From contig JADFCQ010000006.1 in NCBI GenBank assembly GCA_015223225.1, positions 124,001 to 188,000 on the forward strand: a stretch of 64,000 nucleotides of DNA, given 5' to 3'. Positions 29,171-36,934 of this stretch are shown in pieces. The position numbers were made by a program, and so were the translations under genes. This stretch comes from Acetobacteraceae bacterium H6797 (GTDB lineage Bacteria; Pseudomonadota; Alphaproteobacteria; Acetobacterales; Acetobacteraceae). Below the pieces are notes generated by a model. It ran no database searches. It saw only the letters and a list, made by a program, of their open reading frames with translations, and was not told the origin of the DNA. The number at the start of each line of letters is the position of its first letter. The first letter of the stretch is position 1.

Positions 29171-30694
29171 CTACATCGTCGCGCCGATTTGCCAGGGCAC
29201 GAACTCATGCCGACCATAGCCGAGCTGTTCGGATTTGGAACGCTCGCCGGAAGCGATATCGAGGATCTTCTGGAAGATCTCCTCGCCCTTCTGCTCGATC
29301 GTCACGCCGTCGAGAATGTCGCCGCAATCGATATCCATATCCTCCTCCATGCGGCGGTAGAGGTCGGAATTCGTGGCGAGCTTGATCGAGGGTGTGGGCT
29401 TGCAGCCATAGGCGGAGCCGCGCCCGGTCGTGAAGCAGAGCACATTGGCCCCGCCGGCCACCTGGCCCGTTGCGGCGACCGGGTCATAGCCTGGCGTATC
29501 CATGAAGACGAAGCCGCGGCGGTCAATCTGCTCGGCATAGCGATAGACGCCGCGCAGCGTCGCCGTGCCGCCCTTCGCGGCAGCGCCGAGGGACTTCTCG
29601 AGAATGGTCGTGAGGCCGCCCGCCTTGTTGCCGGGTGAGGGGTTGTTGTTCAACTCGCCACCGGCGCGCGCGGCGTAATCCTTCCACCAGTCGATAAGAT
29701 CGACGATCTTCCGGCCGACCTCGGGGCTTTCGGCGCGGCGGGTGAGCAGATGCTCGGCGCCGAAAATCTCCGGCGTCTCGGAAAGAATGGCCGTGCCGCC
29801 ATGGCGCACGAGCTTGTCGGCCGCCGCACCGAGAGCGGGATTGGCCGTCATGCCGGAATAGCCGTCGGAGCCGCCGCATTGCAGCGCGAGCGTCAGTTCG
29901 GAGGCCGGCACCGCCTCGCGCTGGGCGCGCGCGGCGAAGGGCAGCATTTCGCGAACCTTCGCGACGCCGGCGGCGATGGCCTTGCGCGTGCCGCCGCTCT
30001 CCTGGATCGTCAGGCTCTGGAAATGCTCGCCTTCAATGATGCCGTAAGCCTCCTTAAGCCGCGGAATCTGGAAGACCTCGCAGCCCAGGCCGACGACGAC
30101 CACGGCGGCGAAATTCGGATGGCTCGCATAGCCCCATTGTGTGCGCGCGAGCAGGTCGAATTCCTCGCCCTTGCTGCCCATGCCGCAGCCCGTGCCATGC
30201 GTGAAAGGCACGACGCCGTCGATACTGGGATAATCGGCCAGGATGCCGGATTTGTTGATCTCATCGGCGATGTAATCGATCACCGTGGCCGAGCAATTTA
30301 CCGAGCTGAGGATGCCGATATAGTTGCGCGTGCCCACGCGCCCATTCGGCCTGCGGAAACCCATGAAATGCGCGGGGAGCTCGCCGGGGCGCAGCATCTG
30401 ATCGGCGCGGACCTCGGTGGCGAAAGCATAGTCGCGCTCGAAATCATGGATGGCGACGTTATGCTCGTGCACCCAGGAGCCGGGGGTGATGTCTTTCCCC
30501 GCGAAGCCGATGATCTGGCCGAATTTCCGCACCGGCTCGCCCCGCGCGATGCCCGTGGTGGAGAGCTTGTGCCCCTTGGGCACGCGCTCCGTCACCGTGA
30601 GGCCGAAGGGAAGGATCGTGCCGGGTGGAACGGAATCCACCGCGACGACGACGTTATCGGCTTCGTGCAGGCGCAGGGTGCGGGGCATCGCCAT
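29171..30694 (-). CDS. uxaA: Altronate dehydratase-like (UxaA/GarD superfamily)
   Basis: A 507-residue full-length protein with an N-terminal SAF domain (about 1-90) and the dehydratase core (about 110-500). Motifs include RPNGRVGTRNYIGILSSVNC, HGTGCGMGSKGEE, LQCGGSDGYSGMTANPALG and TTGRGSAYGCKPTPSIKLATN, which carry the conserved cysteines and histidines of the iron site. It removes water from D-altronate to give KDG. Galactarate dehydratase GarD is a relative, but the nearby tagaturonate-reductase-like and KDG genes favour altronate. It starts six bases after the lgoD-like stop. Confidence 0.85.
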   Translation of the reverse strand: MAMPRTLRLHEADNVVVAVDSVPPGTILPFGLTVTERVPKGHKLSTTGIARGEPVRKFGQIIGFAGKDITPGSWVHEHNVAIHDFERDYAFATEVRADQMLRPGELPAHFMGFRRPNGRVGTRNYIGILSSVNCSATVIDYIADEINKSGILADYPSIDGVVPFTHGTGCGMGSKGEEFDLLARTQWGYASHPNFAAVVVVGLGCEVFQIPRLKEAYGIIEGEHFQSLTIQESGGTRKAIAAGVAKVREMLPFAARAQREAVPASELTLALQCGGSDGYSGMTANPALGAAADKLVRHGGTAILSETPEIFGAEHLLTRRAESPEVGRKIVDLIDWWKDYAARAGGELNNNPSPGNKAGGLTTILEKSLGAAAKGGTATLRGVYRYAEQIDRRGFVFMDTPGYDPVAATGQVAGGANVLCFTTGRGSAYGCKPTPSIKLATNSDLYRRMEEDMDIDCGDILDGVTIEQKGEEIFQKILDIASGERSKSEQLGYGRHEFVPWQIGATM

Positions 30695-30700
30695 GGGATG

Positions 30701-31711
30701 TCAGACTTCCAGAATGGCCTTGATGACGCCGGCCTCGGGGCGGATCCAGTCGCGGAACAGCTCGGGCCCCGCGGTGAGGGAACCGCGATGCGTGTTGAGC
30801 GCCTTGGTCGGCACCTTGCCGGCCGCCATCTGCTTGACCACCTCGGCGAAATCGTCCGGCTGCGCATTGCGGCTGGCAAAAAGCGTGGTCTCGCGCTTAT
30901 GGAATTCCGGGTCGTTGAAGGTGATGTTCTCGCGCACGACGGAAACCAGCACATAGCGCCCAGCATGGCCGACGAAGCCGAAGCCGCGCTGCATCGCGGC
31001 CGTATTGCCGGTGCAGTCAATGACGACGTCGAAGAAATCCCCACTGGTCGCAGCCGCCGCCTTGGCCTCAGCATCGGCATTGGCGAGCAGCAGCGCATCG
31101 GCGCCGAGTTGGTCTTGCGTGAAGGCGAGACGGTCCTCGCGCATATCCATCACCGTGACATGCGCGCCGCGCGCTTTGGCGAAGATGATGGCGGACATAC
31201 CGATCGGGCCCGAGCCGACGACGAGAACGCGGTCTGCGGCCGTAATGCCGCCACGCTTCACGCCATGCGCACCGATGGCGAGGAACTCGATCATTGCCGC
31301 GTCTTCGAGCGGCGTATCGCCGACGGCGACGACATTGCTGGCGGGAACACAGAGAAGTTCCGCCATGCCGCCGTCGCTATGCACACCGAGGACGCTGATA
31401 TTCTGGCAGGCATTGGTGACGCCCTTGCGGCAGGCCACGCAATGGCCGCAAGACAAATAGGGCACGATGTAGCAATTCTGGCCGGGTGAAAGATCGCTGC
31501 CGGCGGGCGCACTCACCACGGTGCCTGAAAGCTCATGACCCATGACGCGCGGATATTCCAGGAACGGGTGCTTACCCTGGAAGATATGGAAATCCGTGCC
31601 GCAGATGCCGACGCGCTTGATGCGCACCAGGACCTCGCCATCCTTCGGCTTCGGCTCCGGGCGTTCGATCACCGACAGCTTGCCGGGTTCGTCGCAGATC
31701 AACACCTTCAT
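30701..31711 (-). CDS. Zinc-dependent alcohol dehydrogenase, L-galactonate/L-gulonate 5-dehydrogenase-like
   Basis: A 336-residue medium-chain dehydrogenase. Catalytic zinc ligands: VGICGTDFH (Cys), GHELSG (His-Glu) and later glutamate; structural zinc cysteines occur in CGHCVACRKGVTNAC. The NAD site is VVGSGPIGMSA. It most resembles the LgoD (YjjN) and L-idonate/L-gulonate dehydrogenase group, which oxidises C5 of aldonates. With UxaB-like and UxaA-like partners, oxidation of L-galactonate to D-tagaturonate is the best-fitting reaction. That substrate is inferred from context. Confidence 0.82.
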   Translation of the reverse strand: MKVLICDEPGKLSVIERPEPKPKDGEVLVRIKRVGICGTDFHIFQGKHPFLEYPRVMGHELSGTVVSAPAGSDLSPGQNCYIVPYLSCGHCVACRKGVTNACQNISVLGVHSDGGMAELLCVPASNVVAVGDTPLEDAAMIEFLAIGAHGVKRGGITAADRVLVVGSGPIGMSAIIFAKARGAHVTVMDMREDRLAFTQDQLGADALLLANADAEAKAAAATSGDFFDVVIDCTGNTAAMQRGFGFVGHAGRYVLVSVVRENITFNDPEFHKRETTLFASRNAQPDDFAEVVKQMAAGKVPTKALNTHRGSLTAGPELFRDWIRPEAGVIKAILEV

Positions 31712-31740
31712 CGTCGTATCTTTCGCGGTTCAGTCGGATG

Positions 31741-31769
31741 AAAATCCCCGGCGACACGGGCCACCGGGG
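31741..31769 (-). terminator. Intra-operon hairpin with T tail after the binding-protein gene
   Basis: On the minus strand CCCCGGTG (31769-31762) pairs with CGCCGGGG (31753-31746) across an eight-base loop, with one wobble pair, and is followed by ATTTT. It lies 11 bases after the binding-protein stop and 35 bases before lgoD. Partial termination here would set more transporter than enzyme message. Confidence 0.6.
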
Positions 31770-31780
31770 TAATCACGGTA

Positions 31781-32572
31781 TCAGACGGCAGGCATCTCGG
31801 CCGGCAGGTCGACACCGTTGTATTTCTTATAGATCGCACGAAGCTTGCCGTTCTCGAGATTCTTCGCGATCCAGCTGTTCAGCTCGCCGGCTAGCGCCGT
31901 GTCGCCCTTGCGGACGCCGATGGCATAGGGGTTGGTCTTGATGACGATCTTGACCTCGAAAGCATCATTGCCCGCGCGGCCATTGGCGGCGGCCATGATC
32001 TGCGGCGAGGTCGCCATGATATCCACCTGGCCGGAAACCAGCGCCGTCACCAGGGTCGCGTCGTCGTCATAGCGGACGATCTGCGCATTGGTGTTGAGCG
32101 CGGTGAATTCCTTGTCGTTGGAGCTGCCGCGCGTGGTGCCGACGCGCTTGCCGGCGAGATCGGCATAGGTCTTGATGGCGACGCCCTTCTTGGCGGCCAC
32201 GACGATCTGGATGACGCCATAGGCGTTCGAGAAGTCGATGACGCGCTTGCGCTCCTCGGTCACGCTGAAGCTCGCCATGACCATATCGGCCTTGCCCGTC
32301 AGCAGGAAGGGCACGCGGTTCGGGCTGGTGACCTGCACGATCTCGAGCGGCATGCCCCAGTCGGCGGCGAGAAGCTTGGCGGATTCGACGTCGGAGCCGA
32401 TCGGCTGCATGCTCGCATCGGTCATGCCGAAAGGCGGCGAGCCGAGATCGACCGCGACGAGCAGCTTCTTGCGGCTGCGGATGGTGTCGAGCGTGTCGGC
32501 GAGAGTCGGCATGGCAAGGCCGGCGCCGACGAGGCCGATGCCGGCACCGAGCAGGTTACGACGATTCATCAT
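31781..32572 (-). CDS. PAAT-type ABC transporter periplasmic binding protein, probably for a sugar acid
   Basis: A 263-residue secreted binding protein with an RR-containing signal (MMNRRNLLGAGIGLVGAGLA). The mature domain is the amino-acid (family 3) fold: LLVAVDLGSPPFGM, and SVTEERKRVIDFS with Arg108, which matches the carboxylate-binding arginine of LAO/HisJ. At the place of the conserved aspartate that binds the amino group (GRLDAALQD in LAO-type proteins) this protein has GQVDIMATS, with Ser189. Loss of that acid argues against an amino-acid ligand. It is in the middle of a sugar-acid operon. Start ATG 32572 has GGAGG upstream. Confidence 0.85.
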   Translation of the reverse strand: MMNRRNLLGAGIGLVGAGLAMPTLADTLDTIRSRKKLLVAVDLGSPPFGMTDASMQPIGSDVESAKLLAADWGMPLEIVQVTSPNRVPFLLTGKADMVMASFSVTEERKRVIDFSNAYGVIQIVVAAKKGVAIKTYADLAGKRVGTTRGSSNDKEFTALNTNAQIVRYDDDATLVTALVSGQVDIMATSPQIMAAANGRAGNDAFEVKIVIKTNPYAIGVRKGDTALAGELNSWIAKNLENGKLRAIYKKYNGVDLPAEMPAV

Positions 32573-32596
32573 TCTTGGTTCCTCCAAAAGACTAGA

Positions 32597-33325
32597 TCAG
32601 AGCCCGCTGCCGACGAAGTCGCGCAGTTCGGGCGTATTCGCGTTGTCGAGCTGATGGCCCGGGAGCACCTCCCATACCTTGCCCTGACGCATGTAGATGA
32701 CGTTGCTCGCGACCTTCTTCGCGAAACCCATTTCGTGCGTAACGAGGATCATGGTCATGCCGCCACGGGCGAGATCCTCCATGACCTTCAGAACTTCGCC
32801 AGTGAGCTGAGGATCGAGGGCTGAGGTCACCTCGTCGAAGAGCATCACTTTGGGCTGCATCGCCAGGCTGCGCGCAATGGCCACGCGCTGCTGCTGGCCA
32901 CCGGAAAGCTGCTCCGGGTAATGCCCCGCCTTATCGGCCAGGCCCACACGCGTGAGGCACTCCATGGCAAGGTCACGAGCCGCCTTCTTGCTGAGCCCCT
33001 TCACGCAGGTCGGGGCAAGCATGATGTTCTGCTCGGCCGTCAGATGCGGGAAGAGATTGTAGCTCTGGAAAACGATGCCGACATCGAGCCTAAGCGCGCG
33101 TTTGTCGAGCTTGTCGCTATGGATCTCGTGCCCGCAGACTTCGATGCTGCCCTGCTCGATGGTTTCGAGCGCGTTGATGCAGCGCAGCGCGGTCGACTTG
33201 CCGGAGCCGGACTGCCCGATCACCGCCACCACTTCGCCGCGGCCAACCTCGAAGGACACGCCGTCGAGAACCTTGAGCGTACCGAAGCTCTTGTGAACGT
33301 TCGAAAGCTTAACGACGACCGACAT
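32597..33325 (-). CDS. PAAT-type ABC transporter ATP-binding protein
   Basis: A 242-residue ATPase of the GlnQ/HisP type. Walker A is GQSGSGKST, the signature is [16 protein letters not shown], Walker B is [13 protein letters not shown], and the switch histidine is in [12 protein letters not shown]. It energises the two permeases encoded just upstream (overlap of 17 bases at 33309-33325) and the binding protein 24 bases downstream. Confidence 0.93.
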   Translation of the reverse strand: MSVVVKLSNVHKSFGTLKVLDGVSFEVGRGEVVAVIGQSGSGKSTALRCINALETIEQGSIEVCGHEIHSDKLDKRALRLDVGIVFQSYNLFPHLTAEQNIMLAPTCVKGLSKKAARDLAMECLTRVGLADKAGHYPEQLSGGQQQRVAIARSLAMQPKVMLFDEVTSALDPQLTGEVLKVMEDLARGGMTMILVTHEMGFAKKVASNVIYMRQGKVWEVLPGHQLDNANTPELRDFVGSGL

Positions 33326-33962
33326 TGAGCCTCCTTTCCAGCCCGCGGCTCCAGGCCGAGAGCGGGTAGCAGATCAGGAAATAGAAGACCGCAACCGTGA
33401 GGAAGACGGTGAAGGGCTGGAAGGTGGAATTGTTGATGAGCTTGCCAGCCTGCGAGAGCTCGACGAAGCCGACCACCGAGGCCAGTGAGGTATTCTTGAC
33501 GATCTGAACGAGGAAGCCGACCGTGGGCGCCGTCGCGATACGCATCGCCTGAGGCAGGATCACGCGCGTCATCCGCTGCCAACGTGTCATCGCGAGGCAT
33601 TCTGCGGCTTCCCACTGCGTCTTGGCCACCGATTGGATGCAGCCGCGCCAGATTTCGCCGAGGAAGCCAGATGCATATATCGTCAGGCCTGCACCCGCTG
33701 CGATCACCGCCGGTAGCTGGTCGAAACCCGCGATGGCCAAACCAAAGTAGATCAGGAACAGCAAGATCAGCAGCGGTGTGCCTTGCACGATCTGCACATA
33801 GGCCGAGGCGAGCCCGCTTACCAGCTTGCTGGGAGAAACGCGAGCCAGCGCCACGAGAAAGCCGAGGAAGCCGCCGCCGATGAAGGCAATGGCGGAGAGC
33901 ACAAGAGTCAACCCCGCCGCGATGACGAGGAACCAGAGATGGCCGAGGCCGAAGCTGGGCAT
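33309..33962 (-). CDS. PAAT-type ABC transporter permease, second subunit
   Basis: A 217-residue permease with five membrane segments of the HisQM type. [21 protein letters not shown] is the usual first signature and [20 protein letters not shown] is the ATPase-contact EAA loop. It forms a heterodimer with the product of 33972-34655, which starts 10 bases upstream in the transcript. Confidence 0.92.
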   Translation of the reverse strand: MPSFGLGHLWFLVIAAGLTLVLSAIAFIGGGFLGFLVALARVSPSKLVSGLASAYVQIVQGTPLLILLFLIYFGLAIAGFDQLPAVIAAGAGLTIYASGFLGEIWRGCIQSVAKTQWEAAECLAMTRWQRMTRVILPQAMRIATAPTVGFLVQIVKNTSLASVVGFVELSQAGKLINNSTFQPFTVFLTVAVFYFLICYPLSAWSRGLERRLNVGRR

Positions 33963-33971
33963 GCTCTCCTC

Positions 33972-34655
33972 CTACAGCGCGGTGCCGAGCTTGCGCCGGC
34001 GGGTAAAGACGAGCATGCCGAATCCCCAGAAAGCCCAGCGCACCACGAAGGAAAGCGCGAGGTAGAGGAGGCCGACGACGATATAGGTCTCGAAGCTGCG
34101 GAAGGTATCGGACTGGATGCGGTTCGCCACCGCCGTCAATTCCTCAGCCGAAATCTGCGACGTGATCGAGGAGGCGAGCATCAGCAGCACATATTGGCTG
34201 ACGAGCGCCGGATAGACGCGCTCGATCGCAGGCCGCAGGATCACGTGCCAATAGGTCTGGCGCTTGTTCAGCCCCAGGCAATCGGCTGCTTCGATTTGCG
34301 CCTTATGCACACTTTCGATGCCGGCGCGCATGATCTCGCAAGTATAGGCGATGACATTGACGACAAGCGCCGTCACGGCGGCCAGGTTCGCATCGACACG
34401 AATGCCGAGAACCGCGATGCCGAAATAGACGAGGAAGACCTGCACCAGCAGCGGCGTGTTGCGGATCACCTCGACATAGGCACCGACCACTGTCTTGAGC
34501 CAGGGCGGCCCATCCGCTCGCGCGATGGCGCATAGCGCGCCACCCACGAAACCGAGTACGGTGGAAATGGCGGAGAGCTGCAGGGTCAGCCAGACGCCCG
34601 TCAGGAACTCACGCCAGTATGGCAGCAGGGAAGCGAAATCGAACTGATAGGTCAT
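33972..34655 (-). CDS. PAAT-type ABC transporter permease, first subunit
   Basis: A 227-residue permease with five membrane segments. YVEVIRNTPLLVQVFLVYFGI and the EAA loop ESVHKAQIEAADCLGLNKRQ are clear HisQM-type motifs. The start overlaps the end of the uxaB-like gene by four bases, which ties the transporter to the sugar-acid enzymes in one transcript. Confidence 0.92.
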   Translation of the reverse strand: MTYQFDFASLLPYWREFLTGVWLTLQLSAISTVLGFVGGALCAIARADGPPWLKTVVGAYVEVIRNTPLLVQVFLVYFGIAVLGIRVDANLAAVTALVVNVIAYTCEIMRAGIESVHKAQIEAADCLGLNKRQTYWHVILRPAIERVYPALVSQYVLLMLASSITSQISAEELTAVANRIQSDTFRSFETYIVVGLLYLALSFVVRWAFWGFGMLVFTRRRKLGTAL

Positions 34656-35788
34656 GCCGCCTTCCCATGGATGTTTCGCGCTACAAGAGCGGCCAGTTCG
34701 GGAGTCGCGGGGCGTGCTTGTGCGCCATCGATCCAGGACAGGAAGGCCGCTATACGGCGTTCGACTTTGGCCTGGTGGTTCTGTGCGATATCGGCCACAC
34801 GATGCGCGAGGAAGGGGTTCAGGAAGCGATCCATCGTGGTGGTGACGTAGGTTTTGGCTTCCTGGCCCATGCCGCGGGCGGCGAAGCCGGGTAGCACCTC
34901 GTGCGTATAGATCGCCTCCAGCCGCGCGCGGACGGCACCATCCGCGAGGATCTCGCGCACCGTTTCGCCTGCCGGCCTTGCTTCGGCTTGCCAGATATCG
35001 GCCAAAACCGTATGGCCGAGATTGAGAATATGCAGCTTAAGTCTCTCGAAAGGCTCGAGATCATCGGCCAGAACGATGCTGGGATGGCTGCAGGGCAGCA
35101 CGAGGCCGGGGCGGTGCTCGATCACCCAGATGGCATAGGGTTCGGCCACGGCACCGATGGGTTCCAATGGCTCGGAAACGATGCGGTCGACGAGTGTGTC
35201 GGCCCAGATCACTCCCTCTCTCAGCCAGGTCAGAAAGGCCTCCGGCGCTTGGGCAGCCCCGGCGAGTTCTGTCACTTTTCCTTGGAGAATCCTGGCATTA
35301 TGATTGATCAACTCGCAGGGCAGAATGGTCATCGGCTTGCCGCCGGCCTGCCAGCGGCGATGCAGCAGGGCCGTCAGCTTGCCAGGGAAGGAAGCCGGCA
35401 CACGACCGTCGAGCAGCGTCGGGTTCCGTTCCTCTTCAGCGACATCATAGCCGGCGTCCCCCATATTGGAGACCACGTAATGAGCTTCGTCGACGAAGAG
35501 GGAGGTCAGAGCCTGCCAATCCGCAGCGGCGGAAAGGCCACGATCGACGCTGGTGACGGTGATCTTTCGTTCGACGGGCGCGCCATCTTCCATCCCGCGG
35601 ATGATGACCGGATAGCCGCCGGCAGCGCCGAAAGCCGCCACGCGACCCGCACGCGCCGCCGAGCCCGAAGCCTGCACGACGGCGATGGGGCCCACGGCCT
35701 GCCCCGCGAGACGCGCTTCATGCACGAACAGATCGACATGCGCCTGCAGAAAGCGGCTGGTGCCGAACTGGATAATCCGGCCGCTCAT
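34652..35788 (-). CDS. Mannitol-dehydrogenase-family oxidoreductase, tagaturonate reductase (UxaB)-like
   Basis: A 378-residue NAD-dependent long-chain dehydrogenase. The Rossmann start is RIIQFGTSRFLQAHVDLFVHEA; TILPCELINHNA and LKLHILNLGHTVLADI are the catalytic-lysine and asparagine/histidine blocks of the polyol/hexonate family. It would reduce D-tagaturonate to D-altronate, feeding UxaA. It is about 100 residues shorter than E. coli UxaB, so fructuronate or another ketoaldonate cannot be excluded. Start ATG 35788; the open frame to 35908 has no conserved content. First gene of the operon, divergent from the GntR regulator. Confidence 0.78.
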   Translation of the reverse strand: MSGRIIQFGTSRFLQAHVDLFVHEARLAGQAVGPIAVVQASGSAARAGRVAAFGAAGGYPVIIRGMEDGAPVERKITVTSVDRGLSAAADWQALTSLFVDEAHYVVSNMGDAGYDVAEEERNPTLLDGRVPASFPGKLTALLHRRWQAGGKPMTILPCELINHNARILQGKVTELAGAAQAPEAFLTWLREGVIWADTLVDRIVSEPLEPIGAVAEPYAIWVIEHRPGLVLPCSHPSIVLADDLEPFERLKLHILNLGHTVLADIWQAEARPAGETVREILADGAVRARLEAIYTHEVLPGFAARGMGQEAKTYVTTTMDRFLNPFLAHRVADIAQNHQAKVERRIAAFLSWIDGAQARPATPELAALVARNIHGKAA

Positions 35789-35865
35789 GCCTTTCCCGCC
35801 AGGAAAAAGGCGCGCGGATATAGAGGGGGAATCTTGGACACATCTCCTCCGAGCAATTCGTTGCT

Positions 35866-35935
35866 CTTGTATGTTAAGCATAAAGGACCGTTGCCAAAGG
35901 GCTGTCAAGACGGTTCTTAATGTTCAAGATACAAG
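35866..35935. promoter_or_regulatory. Inverted CTTGTAT / ATACAAG half-sites between uxaB-like and gntR genes
   Basis: CTTGTAT (35866-35872) and its complement ATACAAG (35929-35935) lie 56 bases apart in the 210-base divergent region. The second is part of a CAAG-ATA-CAAG direct repeat. TTGTAT-type half-sites are usual for FCD-class GntR regulators, so these are candidate operators for the adjacent regulator, controlling both directions. Confidence 0.4.
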
Positions 35936-35998
35936 CACGAACCGCTCCCGATAGCGGCCGAACCACATGAAATCAGAGCCTTGGGAAAGATTGCCTGC

Positions 35999-36922
35999 AT
36001 GAAGGCAAATACCGTTTACAAGCGGGCTTATAATCACTGCCTGGATCTGCTTACCGCTCGGCCCTTAGGCGACTGGCCCTGTTCCGAGATGGAATTGGCC
36101 GAGGCGCTGGAGGTGAGCCGGACGACGGTGCGCGCCGTCTTGGCGAGCCTGACACAGAACGGCATCGTCGATACCAGCGGCAATCGGCGCGTCATCCTGC
36201 GGCATCCGGCCGGTGCGGATTACTTTCCCGGCGTGCAGACCGAGAGCGTCGCCCAGGTCGTCGAACGCAAGTTCATGCAATGGGTTCTGCAGGGCGATTG
36301 CCGGCCCGGCCAGATGGTCAATGGAGCGGAACTCGCACGGCTTTTCGGCACCTCGACCACAGCGGTTCGCGAGTATCTCACGCGCTTCAGCCATTTCGGT
36401 CTGCTGGAGCGGCGAGAGAATAGCGGCTGGATCTTCAAGGGCATCACGGCGGATTTCGCTGCCGAGATCTACGAAATCCGCGAGATGTTCGAGCTGCGCT
36501 CGGCCCGGCGCTTCGTGGAATTAGCCCCTGATTCACCCGCCTGGGCGGAGCTCGATGAGATCGAGCGCGAACATCTCCTGCTGCGCGATGACATCGACGC
36601 CCGCTTCAGCGACTTCTCGGCCCTGGACGAGCGGTTGCACCGGCTCATCCACGATGCTTCGCGTAATCGCTTCATGCGCGACTTCTATGATGTCATCGCC
36701 ATTATCTTCCACTACCACTACCAGTGGAACAAGCGGGACGAGAAGGAGCGTAACCTCGTCGCCATCAACGAGCATCTCGATTACATCGCGGCGCTTCGCA
36801 CGCATGACCTGCGGCTCATCGACATGAAGTGCCGCGCCCATCTGCGCACAGCCCGCGCCACGATGCTTCGTTCCATCGAGGTCGGCCCACTCAGCGGCGC
36901 AGCCAGATCTGATGAGGATTGA
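35999..36922 (+). CDS. GntR-family regulator with two winged-helix domains and an FCD domain
   Basis: A 307-residue regulator. The C-terminal helical FCD ligand domain (about 150-290) has the metal-ligand pattern YEIREMFELRSARRF...ALDERLHRLI...HLDYIAALRTHD. A canonical GntR winged helix precedes it (about 80-145: GQMVNGAELARLFGTSTTAV). Unusually, a second helix-turn-helix is at the N-terminus (about 5-70: SEMELAEALEVSRTTVRAVL, then a wing GNRRVILRHP). Start ATG 35999; a TTG at 35981 is also in frame. It is divergent from the sugar-acid operon and likely its ligand-controlled repressor. Confidence 0.88.
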   Translation: MKANTVYKRAYNHCLDLLTARPLGDWPCSEMELAEALEVSRTTVRAVLASLTQNGIVDTSGNRRVILRHPAGADYFPGVQTESVAQVVERKFMQWVLQGDCRPGQMVNGAELARLFGTSTTAVREYLTRFSHFGLLERRENSGWIFKGITADFAAEIYEIREMFELRSARRFVELAPDSPAWAELDEIEREHLLLRDDIDARFSDFSALDERLHRLIHDASRNRFMRDFYDVIAIIFHYHYQWNKRDEKERNLVAINEHLDYIAALRTHDLRLIDMKCRAHLRTARATMLRSIEVGPLSGAARSDED

Positions 36923-36934
36923 TGGCCTGGACCA

